From Methylobacter luteus IMV-B-3098 (GTDB lineage: Bacteria > Pseudomonadota > Gammaproteobacteria > Methylococcales > Methylomonadaceae), in contig NZ_KE386569.1 in assembly GCF_000427625.1 (NCBI RefSeq), positions 745,376-809,375 on the forward strand: 64,000 nucleotides of DNA, in the 5' to 3' direction. A program made the position numbers and the translations under genes. The first letter of the stretch is position 1; each line of letters begins with the position of its first letter. Shown piece by piece: positions 21,864 through 31,231 of the stretch. The notes beneath the pieces are model-generated. The model worked only from the letters and a program-made list of their open reading frames with translations. It did no database searches and had not been told where the DNA came from.

Positions 21864-22964
21864 ATGTCCTCTTATCTTCCCGTCGCCGTTCTTGATACAG
21901 AAGTTTTTCCTGTCAGCTATGCAGTTGGCAGGCGGCGCTGGCAGGCGGCACTAGCCGAATTGTCCTGCTCTAAAAAACATGTACCTTATCGCTGCGCCGG
22001 GGCGGGGCCTGAAGGTGAGGATTTATTTACCGATACGGCCTGGCTGGGTCCGGAGGACGCTTCCAAGGTGGTAGTGCTGATAGGCGGTACTCATGGAATC
22101 GAAGGATTTGCCGGCACGGCGGTGGAAATTGACCATTTGCGCTTGATTGCCGCCGGACACATCCGTATGCCTTCTGATACTGCCGTGTTAATGATTCATG
22201 CATTGACGCCTTGGGGCTATGCCTGGCTGCGTCGCTGTGATGCTGACGGTGTTGATCTGAATCGGAATATGGTCGATTTTTCCAAACCATTGCCCAGAAA
22301 TCCGGGTTACGAGTCGCTACGCTCTGCTCTGTTTTTAACCGATGCAAGCCAAAGACAGGCGGCTTTTGCTGGCTGGGAGCGTCAATATGGGCGTGAGTCG
22401 CTTGAAAGCGCTATCAGTGCCGGACAATATGTCGATGCCAGCGGCCCTTTTTATGGGGGGCAGGCGCCTTCGCATGGCAGACGGGTCATTGAAGACCTTA
22501 TCGATAAATATAGTCTGCAACAACGCGATTTGGCCGTTATTGATTTACATACCGGCCTTGGGTCTTATGGTTACGGTGAAATTATTTGCGACCATGAGCC
22601 GGATAGTTCAGGCACACGCGTGGCTTGCCGCTGGTATGGCGGTTCAGTGACCTTGCCCGCTTTAGGTACGTCCAGTTCGGTGCCCAAGCTAGGCTTGCTG
22701 GATTATGCCTGGCATGCCGTCATGAATGAAAGAAGTTGTTATATCACCCTGGAATTCGGTACGTTTAAAACCGATCAACTATTTGAAGTCTTGCTGCTCG
22801 ATCATCAGTTGTGGGCGCGGCAGGATAATCTGCAGGCCCGTTCAGAGCACAGCAAGCATATGTTGCATCATTTCTGCCCTGATGACCGGGCATGGAAAGA
22901 AATGGTGCTGTTTCGGGCAAGGCAGGTATTTACACAGGCATTGCAAGGTATATCAGCTTCATGA
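21864..22964 (+). CDS. DUF2817 / M14-like zinc carboxypeptidase
   Basis: The 366-residue protein shows the M14 zinc site: HGIEG within GGTHGIEGFAG (HxxE, near residues 75-80) and the third His in DLHTGLGSYG near 226. The substrate-binding motif DLNRN lies near 130, and the probable catalytic Glu is in TLEFGTF near 296. No signal peptide is visible, so it should act in the cytoplasm. The family is annotated as DUF2817. Its 3' end overlaps the next gene by ATGA, and it is divergent from the RLAN-RimK ligase. A peptidase that removes or trims the residues added by that ligase would fit, but this is inference. Confidence 0.85.
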   Translation: MSSYLPVAVLDTEVFPVSYAVGRRRWQAALAELSCSKKHVPYRCAGAGPEGEDLFTDTAWLGPEDASKVVVLIGGTHGIEGFAGTAVEIDHLRLIAAGHIRMPSDTAVLMIHALTPWGYAWLRRCDADGVDLNRNMVDFSKPLPRNPGYESLRSALFLTDASQRQAAFAGWERQYGRESLESAISAGQYVDASGPFYGGQAPSHGRRVIEDLIDKYSLQQRDLAVIDLHTGLGSYGYGEIICDHEPDSSGTRVACRWYGGSVTLPALGTSSSVPKLGLLDYAWHAVMNERSCYITLEFGTFKTDQLFEVLLLDHQLWARQDNLQARSEHSKHMLHHFCPDDRAWKEMVLFRARQVFTQALQGISAS

Positions 22965-24070
22965 CTATTAACAATATCCTGATTCGGCATGCCGAATTAG
23001 ATGATCTTGACCAATTGGTGGCGCTTGAGAATGCCAGTTTTGAAACCGACAGACTGAGCAGGCGCAGTTTCCGGCACTGGATAACGACGGAACATCGCGC
23101 TTTACTGGTTGCGGAAGTGGCGGGCGGGATCGTCGGCTATATTCTGATTATCTATCATCCCGGCACGCGTCTGGCTCGTATTTATTCGCTCGCTGTGGCG
23201 CATCAACAACGAGGCTCTGGTATTGCCAAATTGCTTATGGCAGCGGGTGAACAGGAGGCTATCGAAGATGGTCGATTGTATCTGCGCCTCGAAGTGGGCA
23301 TCGACAATATAGCGGCGATTAACCTGTATGAATCGCTGGGCTTCCAGAAATTCGGCGTATATCATGATTACTATGAAGATCATAAAGACGCCTTGCGTTA
23401 CCAGAAGCGCATACGCCGCTATCGGGAAATATTGGAGCACAGGCCCGTGCACTGGATGAGGCAAACAACGCCTTTTACCTGCGGGCCAGCCTCGCTGATG
23501 ATGGCTATGCATGGGCTTAACAAATCCTATTTGCCGTCGCAGGAGGAAGAACTCAATTTATGGCGCGAAGCGACGACTATCTTTATGACCTCCGGCCATG
23601 GCGGTTGTCACCCGGTCGGTCTGGCATTGGCGGCAAAACGACGGCATTTTGCTGTCGAAGCCTGGATTAATCAGACAGGGCCGCTGTTTATTGATGGTGT
23701 GCGCAGTGAGGAAAAAAAGCAGGTCATCGAATTGGTCGATAATTGTTTTAAGCGCGAAGCCGAAGAGCAGGGTGTGAAAATACATTATGCCAATATTACC
23801 CAAAGCGATCTGATCAATGCGTTTAATGCCGGGGCGATACCGCTGGTGCTAATCAGTACCTTCCGAATGGACCGCAAAAAAGCGCCGCACTGGGTAGTTA
23901 TGAGTGGAGTTGATGAGGATTGTCTGTACATGCACGATCCGGACCCGGAAGAAGGGCGTCAAAGCGAGGTCGACTGTCAGTACATTCCTGTTGCACGTGA
24001 AGATTTTGATCGCATGTCCTGCTTTGGCAAGAACCGCCTGCGGGCAGCCGTCATACTCTGGCCCACTTAA
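22961..24070 (+). CDS. GNAT acetyltransferase fused to a C39-like cysteine peptidase
   Basis: The 369-residue fusion has a GNAT domain (about 1-160; acetyl-CoA loop HQQRGSGIAKLLM, and INLYESLGFQKFG). It is followed by a peptidase C39/DUF3335 domain (about 175-369) with a nucleophile Cys in TTPFTCGPASLMMA, His in APHWVVMSG and Asp in YMHDPDP. RimI-like GNAT domains acetylate amino groups; C39 peptidases cut after double glycine, but here there is no transporter domain. Translation starts at the ATGA overlap with the M14-like gene, which implies coupling. The fusion and the neighbouring ligase form a conserved set of unknown substrate. Confidence 0.87.
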   Translation: MTINNILIRHAELDDLDQLVALENASFETDRLSRRSFRHWITTEHRALLVAEVAGGIVGYILIIYHPGTRLARIYSLAVAHQQRGSGIAKLLMAAGEQEAIEDGRLYLRLEVGIDNIAAINLYESLGFQKFGVYHDYYEDHKDALRYQKRIRRYREILEHRPVHWMRQTTPFTCGPASLMMAMHGLNKSYLPSQEEELNLWREATTIFMTSGHGGCHPVGLALAAKRRHFAVEAWINQTGPLFIDGVRSEEKKQVIELVDNCFKREAEEQGVKIHYANITQSDLINAFNAGAIPLVLISTFRMDRKKAPHWVVMSGVDEDCLYMHDPDPEEGRQSEVDCQYIPVAREDFDRMSCFGKNRLRAAVILWPT

Positions 24071-24096
24071 ACTTTTAAAAAATATTACATCAGGGC

Positions 24097-24125
24097 TTGC
24101 ATCATTAAGTAAGTTTGATCATAAT
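24097..24125 (+). promoter_or_regulatory. Sigma-70 promoter of the SRP RNA gene
   Basis: TTGCAT (24097-24102), a 17-bp spacer and CATAAT (24120-24125) form a good promoter. Transcription would start about 30 nt before the mature RNA, leaving a short leader to be trimmed, as happens for E. coli 4.5S RNA. Confidence 0.6.
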
Positions 24126-24160
24126 AGCACCTCTTTAGCCGCTACGGCTGATTGTTTCAT

Positions 24161-24274
<114 letters not shown>

Positions 24275-24304
24275 AACTCTCTATAATCATCTTTCGAGCC
24301 TGCA

Positions 24305-25894
24305 ATGAATTACCAGGTTCTCGCCAGAAAATGGCGTCCCCATAATTTCACAGAAGTTGTCGGACAAGAGCATGTCGTCAAGTCGTTAATGAACGCTTTG
24401 CAGCATGACAGACTTCACCATGCCTATTTATTTACCGGAACCCGCGGCGTAGGCAAAACCACAATCGCCAGAATTTTAGCCAAAGCCATCAATTGCCAGA
24501 ATCTGCAGGACTTTAATCCTTGCGGAGAATGCAGCGTTTGCCGCGACCTTGATGAAGGTCGGTTTCTGGATTTAATTGAAGTGGATGCGGCATCCCGCAC
24601 CAAGGTCGAAGATACGCGGGACTTATTGGACAATGTCCAATATGCGCCCAATCAAGGGCGGTATAAGGTCTACCTGATCGACGAAGTGCATATGTTGTCA
24701 GGGCATAGTTTCAATGCCTTGCTGAAGACATTGGAAGAACCGCCGCCGCATGTCAAATTCCTATTAGCCACCACGGATCCGCATAAAATTCCCGTGACGG
24801 TATTGTCCCGCTGTCTGCAATTTAATCTGAAGCGTCTGCTGCCAGGCCAGATTTTCAAGCAGATGGAATTCATACTCCAGCAGGAGCAGATTGAATCTGA
24901 AACCGCGGCTTTGAAACTACTGGCTCGCGCTGCTGACGGCAGTATGCGTGACGGATTGAGCCTGTTGGATCAGGCTATCGTCTTCGGTAACGGCAAGGTA
25001 AGCGCCGAACAGGTCGGTGCTATGCTCGGTACTGTCGCCCAGCAGCCTGTCGATGATCTGTTAACGGCCCTGGCTGACGGTGATGCTGCAGCCATTCTGA
25101 ATAAAATCAATGAAATCGCCAATTTGACTCCCGATTTCAGCGATGTCTTGCAACAAATCCTGCGAGTCCTGCATCGTATAGCATTGATTCAGCAGGTGCC
25201 CGGTGCAATCGATCATGATTTTGATGCTGAAATGATCGCCGCATTAGCCTCGCGGTTGACGCCCGAAGATGTTCAACTTTATTACCAGATTGGCTTGATA
25301 GGGCAAAGAGATCTGGATTTGGCACCCGATCCGCGCAGTGGTTTCGAGATGGTCATGTTGCGCATGCTGACTTTCAGGCCGGTGGTGCAGGAACAGAGTC
25401 CTGCCAAGCCAGCCCAGGCTTCACGGGCAATTGTCAAGCCGGAGGTCAAAACGCCGCAAGCCCCTGTTGTCTCTTTTCATAAACCGGAATCCGTGCAAGA
25501 GCCCGCAATTGAAAGGATAGATAATAACTGGGCAGAGATGATTGTAGCCATGAAGATTGGCGGCATGACGCGGGAACTGGCCAATAACTGCGTTTTGGAA
25601 AATATTGATGATAAAGTTTGCACATTAATATTGGACCCGGGGCACAAACAACTGCGCAGTGCGGTCACAGAGGAAAAATTGCAAAATGCCTTGAGGCATT
25701 ATCGCGGGACATCACTGAAGCTGGTGATCAATACCGAAAAAACAACGGTTGACTCGCCGGCGGTTCAGTTGACAAAAGAGCGTGAAGACAGGCAGCTGGC
25801 AGCCATTGATGCTATTAATTCAGACGAAAATATTCAGGCTTTGAAAGAACATTTTGATGCCAGAGTGCTACCCGGCACGATAGAGCCTGTTTAA
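24305..25894 (+). CDS. dnaX: DNA polymerase III tau subunit (gamma/tau)
   Basis: DnaX is the clamp-loader ATPase and replisome organiser. The 529-residue protein has Walker A GTRGVGKTT near residue 45, the zinc module with Cys in INCQNL, CGECSVC (about 64-80), Walker B LIDEVHML near 126, and the sensor motif TTDPHKIPVTVLSRC. Domain III and a short C-terminal part follow; it is shorter than the 643-residue E. coli tau. I did not find a convincing slippery site for making gamma, so the shorter form may be absent or made differently. It is followed after 20 bp by ybaB and then recR, a common operon. Confidence 0.95.
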   Translation: MNYQVLARKWRPHNFTEVVGQEHVVKSLMNALQHDRLHHAYLFTGTRGVGKTTIARILAKAINCQNLQDFNPCGECSVCRDLDEGRFLDLIEVDAASRTKVEDTRDLLDNVQYAPNQGRYKVYLIDEVHMLSGHSFNALLKTLEEPPPHVKFLLATTDPHKIPVTVLSRCLQFNLKRLLPGQIFKQMEFILQQEQIESETAALKLLARAADGSMRDGLSLLDQAIVFGNGKVSAEQVGAMLGTVAQQPVDDLLTALADGDAAAILNKINEIANLTPDFSDVLQQILRVLHRIALIQQVPGAIDHDFDAEMIAALASRLTPEDVQLYYQIGLIGQRDLDLAPDPRSGFEMVMLRMLTFRPVVQEQSPAKPAQASRAIVKPEVKTPQAPVVSFHKPESVQEPAIERIDNNWAEMIVAMKIGGMTRELANNCVLENIDDKVCTLILDPGHKQLRSAVTEEKLQNALRHYRGTSLKLVINTEKTTVDSPAVQLTKEREDRQLAAIDAINSDENIQALKEHFDARVLPGTIEPV

Positions 25895-25914
25895 CAACAC
25901 AAAGGAGAGAAATA

Positions 25915-26238
25915 ATGAAAAATGCACTGGGTAATATCATGCAGCAAGCCCAAAAGATGCAGGAAGACATCAAAAAAGCTCAAGAAGAGCTTGCTTCCAT
26001 GCAAGTGATGGGGGAAGCCGGCGGCGGCCTGGTTACAATCTTGATGACCGGTAAGCGAGAAGCCAGAAAGGTCACTATTGATGATTCTTTACTGGGTGAA
26101 GACAAGGATATGCTGGAAGATATGGTTGCGGCCGCCATTAATGATGCTGTCAATAAAGTGGCAAAAATGAAAAAAGAAAAAATGGCTGATATAACAGCCG
26201 GCATTCCATTGCCGCCCGGATTCCAGATGCCTTTTTAA
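25915..26238 (+). CDS. ybaB: YbaB/EbfC nucleoid-associated protein
   Basis: This small protein of 107 residues binds DNA as a dimer. It starts with [20 protein letters not shown], typical of the family, and contains [21 protein letters not shown] and the C-terminal PPGFQMPF. A strong AGGAGAG lies just before its ATG. The gene lies between dnaX and recR, the usual place, and the recR start follows its stop after 1 bp. Confidence 0.94.
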   Translation: MKNALGNIMQQAQKMQEDIKKAQEELASMQVMGEAGGGLVTILMTGKREARKVTIDDSLLGEDKDMLEDMVAAAINDAVNKVAKMKKEKMADITAGIPLPPGFQMPF

Positions 26239-26239
26239 C

Positions 26240-26836
26240 ATGCAGAAAAGAGGCTTGTTGGGACAGTTGATACAGAATTTATGCTGTTTGCCCGGCGTAG
26301 GGCCGAAAACCGCGCAACGCATGGCATTTCAATTACTGCAGCGTAACCGTGATGGCGCCAGAATTCTGGCCGAAACGCTATTGCGGGCTGTCGATGAAAT
26401 TGGCTATTGCCGCGAGTGCCGCACGCTGACCGAAGATAATCTCTGCGAAATCTGCGCCGATAGTTCACGGGATGATTCCGTCATCTGTATCGTTGAGAAT
26501 CCGGCCGATGTCTGGATCGTTGATCAGGCCACTGCATTTAAAGGGCGCTATTTTGTCTTGCACGGGCGATTATCCCCGCTGGACGGTATCGGTCCTGATG
26601 AACTCGGTCTGGATTTGCTGGAACAACGCCTCGCGGCAGGTAGCGCTAAAGAATTGATATTGGCCACGAATTCAACAGTGGAAGGCGAAGCGACAGCCTA
26701 TTTTATCGGTGAACTGGCCAAAAAATATCATGTGCAGGCCAGCAGAATCGCCCATGGCGTACCCATGGGCGGTGAATTGGAGTTTATTGACAGCAGTACC
26801 TTGTCGCACGCGTTTAACGGAAGAAAACAGCTCTAA
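26240..26836 (+). CDS. recR: Recombination mediator RecR
   Basis: RecR acts with RecF and RecO to load RecA on gapped DNA. The 198-residue protein has the helix-hairpin-helix [14 protein letters not shown], the zinc finger [16 protein letters not shown] (about 57-72), a Toprim domain (about 80-175) with [11 protein letters not shown], and the C-terminal Walker-like segment ending HAFNGRKQL. The length equals that of other RecR proteins. It ends the dnaX-ybaB-recR operon; the HIT gene follows after 23 bp and may be carried along. Confidence 0.95.
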   Translation: MQKRGLLGQLIQNLCCLPGVGPKTAQRMAFQLLQRNRDGARILAETLLRAVDEIGYCRECRTLTEDNLCEICADSSRDDSVICIVENPADVWIVDQATAFKGRYFVLHGRLSPLDGIGPDELGLDLLEQRLAAGSAKELILATNSTVEGEATAYFIGELAKKYHVQASRIAHGVPMGGELEFIDSSTLSHAFNGRKQL

Positions 26837-26859
26837 ATCCAAAATTCAAGGGGGAAAAT

Positions 26860-27198
26860 ATGGCTGATTGTTTGTTTTGCAAAATGGTTGCGGGCGAAAT
26901 TAAGCCCGATGTGGTTTTTGAGGATGATCATGTTCTGGCGTTCAGGGATATTAATCCACAGGCCCCCGTTCATATTCTCGTTATTCCCAAAACTCATATC
27001 GCCACATTGAATGATTTGGATGACACCCAATTGGCAGGTCGTCTGTTACAGGCCGTCATAAAATTGGCGAAGCAGGAAGGCTTGGCTGAAAATGGCTATA
27101 GAACGGCCATTAGCTGCAACAAACAAGGTGGCCAGGAAGTTTATCACCTGCATTTGCACCTGTTGGGCGGACGTCAGATGAAATGGCCGCCGGGCTGA
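26860..27198 (+). CDS. hinT: HIT-family purine nucleoside phosphoramidase (HinT-like)
   Basis: The 112-residue protein starts MADCLFCKMVAGEIKPDVV and has the catalytic histidine triad HLHLHLLGG near residues 97-105, in the order expected for HinT. HinT hydrolyses AMP-lysine and other nucleoside phosphoramidates in the cytoplasm. A GGGGG-type ribosome binding site lies 7-11 bp in front of the ATG. It is in the same direction as recR. Confidence 0.9.
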   Translation: MADCLFCKMVAGEIKPDVVFEDDHVLAFRDINPQAPVHILVIPKTHIATLNDLDDTQLAGRLLQAVIKLAKQEGLAENGYRTAISCNKQGGQEVYHLHLHLLGGRQMKWPPG

Positions 27199-27275
27199 GA
27201 TTTGGCGCTGTATGGGCGTTTTTGTCGGCGCGGACGGTTTTTCATAAAAGCTGACAGGCGCTGCAATAAGGTGAT

Positions 27276-27815
27276 TTATTTATTAATGCTCGCTTGATCT
27301 TCCAGATACTCGACTTCAACTTCAGTCTTGCCGCGCAAGCCGATTCTTTTTGCGGCTCCCCTCGATAAATCAATCAACCTGCCTTTTTTGAAGGGGCCGC
27401 GATCATTCACTAGTACATCAACGTAACGACCATTACGCAGATTGGTTACACGTACCTTGGTCGGTAACGGTAGTGTTTTGTGAGCGGCTGATAATCCGTT
27501 CGGTCTAAAGCGGGTTCCCATGGCGGTGCGATTGCCCGATTCCGAACCATACCACGTAGCGACGCCCCGTTCCTTGTAACCTTCTGCTGAAGGTAATGGA
27601 TAGTAAGTTTTGCCTTTTACTGTGTAAGGCCTGTTATAAGGCGCGTTATGAGAATAAGTGGGCTTTTTATAGGTATAAGCCGGTTTGTAGATGGGTGGGG
27701 CTGGGATTATGGAGGCGCAGCCGCTGAATAGGCAGATAAGTAGCAATATCAGCCCGATGCGTCCATGCTGTAAATATATTTTTCCAATTTGGGAGAAAAC
27801 TGTTCGCCGGGACAT
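27276..27815 (-). CDS. rlpA: RlpA-like lipoprotein, septal lytic transglycosylase family
   Basis: The 179-residue lipoprotein has a signal peptide with lipobox FSGC near residue 33, a Tyr/Pro-rich spacer, and a double-psi beta-barrel domain (about 80-170): GVATWYGSESGNRTAMGTRF and VLVNDRGPF. RlpA cleaves denuded peptidoglycan strands at the septum. Unlike E. coli RlpA (362 residues) there is no C-terminal SPOR domain, so septal targeting would need another route. AGGA lies 7 bp before the ATG. Confidence 0.88.
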   Translation of the reverse strand: MSRRTVFSQIGKIYLQHGRIGLILLLICLFSGCASIIPAPPIYKPAYTYKKPTYSHNAPYNRPYTVKGKTYYPLPSAEGYKERGVATWYGSESGNRTAMGTRFRPNGLSAAHKTLPLPTKVRVTNLRNGRYVDVLVNDRGPFKKGRLIDLSRGAAKRIGLRGKTEVEVEYLEDQASINK

Positions 27816-28094
27816 GCAATTTCCTATTAATTAGTAATGGTCTGATGCAGTTTTTTATTTTAAAGAAAGTGATTTAAAAAATGCCTTTCTTTTTTGTCTC
27901 AACCTGGATTGGAATAATGATAATTGCCGGTTTATTTTCTCTTCTGCTTATTTAACCCTATATCTTAAACCTTCATTTTTAGTTTTATCTTAAGAGACCA
28001 ATCAGTTCTTACTGAGCGGCATTGATTTCTAATGCTTGGCAAGATATTTCATGACAAAATATGATTTAACTTATATGTGAGGAACCGCCTTTTT

Positions 28095-29033
28095 ATGAAA
28101 ATTGCTATTTTGTCTCGTAACTCTAAATTATATTCAACCGTTCGACTGGTTGAAGCCGCAGAAGCGCGCGGACATGAGGTACGGGTGTTGGATGTACTGC
28201 GTTGCTATATGAATATTACATCGCATAACCCATCCATCCATTATCGGGGCGAAGACCTGACAGGATTTGATGCCGTTATTCCCCGTATCGGCGCTTCAGT
28301 TACCTTTTATGGTACTGCGGTGTTAAGGCAATTTGAAATGATGAATGTGTTCCCGTTGAATGAATCGGTAGCCATATCACGCTCGCGCGATAAATTACGC
28401 TCAGTACAATTGTTGGCGCGCAAAGGCATAGGTTTGCCAGTAACCGGCTTTGCCAACAATCCGGATGACATCGAGGATTTAATCTCTCAAGTGGGTGGCG
28501 CGCCATTGGTTATCAAACTATTGGAAGGCACTCAAGGGATAGGTGTGGTGTTGGCCGAAACCCATAATGCGGCCGAAAGTGTTATTCAGGCCTTTATGGG
28601 GCTCAAAGCCAACATCATGGTACAGGAATTTATCAAGGAAGCCGAGGGCAGCGATATCCGCTGTTTTGTGGTTGGCGATAAGGTAGTGGCCGCCATGCGG
28701 CGTCAGAGCGCGGCGGGCGATTTCCGCTCTAATTTGCACCGTGGCGGAACCGCTTCATTGATTCGGTTAACGCCGGAAGAACGCTCTACCGCAGTGCGGG
28801 CAGCAAAAATCATGGGGCTGAATGTTTGCGGTGTGGATATGCTGCGTTCCAATCATGGACCGGTGATTATGGAGGTCAATTCATCGCCGGGATTACGCGG
28901 CATCGAGCAAACCAGCGGTAAGGATATAGCCGATTTGATCATTCAGTTTATTGAAAAACGCTTTGAAACGCTGGCAACAGGCAAGGATAAACCATTCAAC
29001 CCCAGTCGTACACGTACCCGCGGTAAGGGTTAG
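28095..29033 (+). CDS. rimK: RimK, alpha-L-glutamate ligase
   Basis: The 312-residue protein starts MKIAILSRN, the usual RimK beginning, so ATG 28095 was chosen over a GTG at 28077; GAGGA lies about 11 bp upstream. ATP-grasp elements are [18 protein letters not shown] near 140-157, [18 protein letters not shown], and the metal site [14 protein letters not shown]. In E. coli RimK adds glutamates to the C-terminus of ribosomal protein S6 and can make poly-glutamate. The C-terminus has an unusual basic tail (SRTRTRGKG). It is a second RimK-type ligase in the window, separate from the RLAN form. Confidence 0.92.
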   Translation: MKIAILSRNSKLYSTVRLVEAAEARGHEVRVLDVLRCYMNITSHNPSIHYRGEDLTGFDAVIPRIGASVTFYGTAVLRQFEMMNVFPLNESVAISRSRDKLRSVQLLARKGIGLPVTGFANNPDDIEDLISQVGGAPLVIKLLEGTQGIGVVLAETHNAAESVIQAFMGLKANIMVQEFIKEAEGSDIRCFVVGDKVVAAMRRQSAAGDFRSNLHRGGTASLIRLTPEERSTAVRAAKIMGLNVCGVDMLRSNHGPVIMEVNSSPGLRGIEQTSGKDIADLIIQFIEKRFETLATGKDKPFNPSRTRTRGKG

Positions 29034-29187
29034 TCGCTGGCGCGCTTGTAAAAGTCAACCAAAAGCTGGCGGGGCGGCGATGGGTATTTATTGTATAGAT
29101 GAGTCAAAGGCGAATAGGGATAACGCTAAACTAATCCTTGATTATGATGTCTTTGTAGCAATAATTTAAACAATCCTTAAATAAATA

Positions 29188-29216
29188 TTGACAAAATATG
29201 CAATCTGATTGTCTAT
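29188..29216 (+). promoter_or_regulatory. Candidate promoter for the PA3496-family gene
   Basis: There is a consensus -35 TTGACA at 29188-29193, then a 17-bp spacer and a poor -10 (GTCTAT). The AT-rich setting and the position 86 bp before the start support it weakly. Confidence 0.35.
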
Positions 29217-29301
29217 TTAAGGCTAAAATCGTAACGGTAATATTTTTTCTTTCCATGTGTTCATGGTAGGAATTAAAAAGTTCTTTAATGTGAGTTTAAA
29301 A

Positions 29302-29547
29302 ATGTCTAAAACATCCTCTAAATCTGTTGTCAAAACCAGTTCAAAAAATACCGCAGACATCGAGCATGATGACGAAGATTTGTTTGAAGATAGCGAATAT
29401 GCTTCATTTTCCAATGGTGTTGAAAAGGGAACGATAAAAAGGGATGCTCGCAGAAAGATTGAGATCTATTGGGAAAAGAAGCGTTTAAAAGAGCAGTTGG
29501 ACGGTTTCGATGAGTTTGAATTCGATGAGTCTGAATTCGACTTTTAG
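29302..29547 (+). CDS. PA3496 family protein (DUF3545-like)
   Basis: This highly charged protein of about 81 residues has a Ser/Thr/Lys-rich N-terminus, an acidic middle (HDDEDLFEDSEY) and the family signature KRDARRKIEIYWEKKRLKEQL. It ends in repeated acidic FDEFEFDESEFDF. Members are called PA3496-family putative envelope integrity proteins, though no direct function is known. In-frame starts also exist at 29257 (GTG) and 29263; ATG 29302 gives the usual length. It is convergent with gltA. Confidence 0.65.
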   Translation: MSKTSSKSVVKTSSKNTADIEHDDEDLFEDSEYASFSNGVEKGTIKRDARRKIEIYWEKKRLKEQLDGFDEFEFDESEFDF

Positions 29548-29707
29548 TTATGAATTGAAAAAATAACTGCCGAAACTTAATCTTCAGAAGGGCGACCGAC
29601 TTGACTGGCCGCCCCAAGGATTGTGTTTACAGTTAGCTCCGCTTCGGCATGTGGCCTTTTGATGGCTCAAACAAGTTTTAAAGCCAGCTACTAAAACTTC
29701 ATCTTCG

Positions 29708-31012
29708 TCAGGTACGGTCTTTGATATCGCGATAATGACGTATGGACTCACCAACATAGATCTGACGAGGACGATAAATGGCAACACGGTCACCGTGTAT
29801 CATTTCACGCCAATGGGCCAGCCATCCAGGCATACGGCCAATAGCAAACAGAACGGTAAACATATTGGTAGGGATGCCGGCCGCGCGCAGTATCAGGCCT
29901 GAATAAAAGTCCACGTTCGGATAGAGTTTGCGTGAAATGAAATAGTCATCATTCAGCGCGACTTCTTCGATGCGTCTGGCAATATCAAGCAAGGGGTCTT
30001 TGATGCCGGGTTTGTTGAGCAGTACATCGCAATGTTTTTTCAATACGGTGGCACGCGGATCATAATTCTTATAAACCCTGTGACCAAAACCCATCAGACG
30101 CTTGGATGAATACTTGTTTTTGGCCTCATTGATAAATTCAGTGCCATCGCCGCCTTCAGCATGTATTTGCTCCAGCATCTTGATCACTTCCTGATTAGCG
30201 CCCCCGTGTCGCGGCCCCCATAGCGCGGAGATGCCGGCAGAGATAACGGCATAGACATTCGCCATGCTCGAGCCCGCAGTACGGACAGAAGAGGTGCTGC
30301 AATTTTGTTCATGGTCGGCATGCAATATCAGCAGCATGTCTATCGCGCGCACGATATCATCGTCCAACTGGTAATCGCGTACCGGCGATGAAAACATCAT
30401 GTTCAGAAAGTTGCGCACATAGGTAAACTTGATGGATGGATAGACCAGCGGTTCACCTATTGATTTTTTATAGGAAAATGCCGCAATGGTGCGCACTTGC
30501 GAAACCAGATTCGCTACAATCTGTATTTCGGATGCTTCATCGAGGCGGTCGAAAACCGGATAAAAAGTCGATAATGATGCGACCATGGTCGCCAGAATTC
30601 CCATGGGGTGCGAGCCGCGCGGGAAGCCGTTGAAAAAATGGTGCATGTCTTCGTGAATGATTGAAGAGTCATTCAATGCGGTCGAGAAGTGTTGCAGTTG
30701 TTCGACAGTCGGCAATTCGCCATACAGTAACAGGTAGGCAACTTCGACAAAACGCGAATGTTCGGCCAGTTCTTCAATAGGATAGCCCCGGTAACGCAGA
30801 ATGCCTTTTTCGCCGTCGATATAGGTAATGGCGCTCTCACAGGCGCCTGTATTTCCATAACCCTCATCTAGTGTCACATAACCGGTCTGGCTGCGAAGCT
30901 TGGAGATATCAATCGCTTTCTCACCTTCAATTCCCATATAAGTGGGCAATGTGTAAGTCTTATCATCCAGGGTCAATATAGCCGGGGTTAGCGGCTTTAA
31001 TCTATCGGTCAT
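29708..31012 (-). CDS. gltA: Citrate synthase (type I)
   Basis: GltA condenses acetyl-CoA and oxaloacetate, the entry step of the TCA cycle. The 434-residue length and sequence fit the hexameric NADH-sensitive type. Catalytic residues sit in HADHEQNCSTSSVR (His near 270), MGFGHRVYKNYDPR (His near 310) and the Asp in NVDFYSGLILRAAG (near 367). The N-terminus carries the small beta domain typical of type I enzymes. It is monocistronic, with a 219-bp gap to the mtnP stop holding its promoter. Confidence 0.96.
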   Translation of the reverse strand: MTDRLKPLTPAILTLDDKTYTLPTYMGIEGEKAIDISKLRSQTGYVTLDEGYGNTGACESAITYIDGEKGILRYRGYPIEELAEHSRFVEVAYLLLYGELPTVEQLQHFSTALNDSSIIHEDMHHFFNGFPRGSHPMGILATMVASLSTFYPVFDRLDEASEIQIVANLVSQVRTIAAFSYKKSIGEPLVYPSIKFTYVRNFLNMMFSSPVRDYQLDDDIVRAIDMLLILHADHEQNCSTSSVRTAGSSMANVYAVISAGISALWGPRHGGANQEVIKMLEQIHAEGGDGTEFINEAKNKYSSKRLMGFGHRVYKNYDPRATVLKKHCDVLLNKPGIKDPLLDIARRIEEVALNDDYFISRKLYPNVDFYSGLILRAAGIPTNMFTVLFAIGRMPGWLAHWREMIHGDRVAIYRPRQIYVGESIRHYRDIKDRT

Positions 31013-31098
31013 ATATACTAAATCTCCAAAACTAATGGGTAACCTTGTAATTGAAAAATTATCGCGGTTACTGCATGCTATTCTCTCACTAATTGTTC

Positions 31099-31104
31099 AT
31101 TATA
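31099..31104 (-). promoter_or_regulatory. Candidate -10 element of gltA
   Basis: On the minus strand TATAAT stands 87 bp upstream of the gltA start. The -35 region is weak (CTGAAA with a 19-bp spacer), so an activator may be needed. Confidence 0.35.
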
Positions 31105-31231
31105 TCCGGTTCTCTCTTCCAACTTTCAGTTTTCGTTAACTGTTTAAGCAGAAAGACCCTAAAACTTCAGTATTAAAAGTCACATGCTATCTATTATTCA
31201 TATACTGATACTGGAACTCAACAATACCATG

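Noticed and set aside
24305-25894. Programmed frameshift site for the gamma form of DnaX
   Set aside because: No A-rich heptamer with a following stem was found at the expected place; an AAAAAAC near 25735 is too far downstream.
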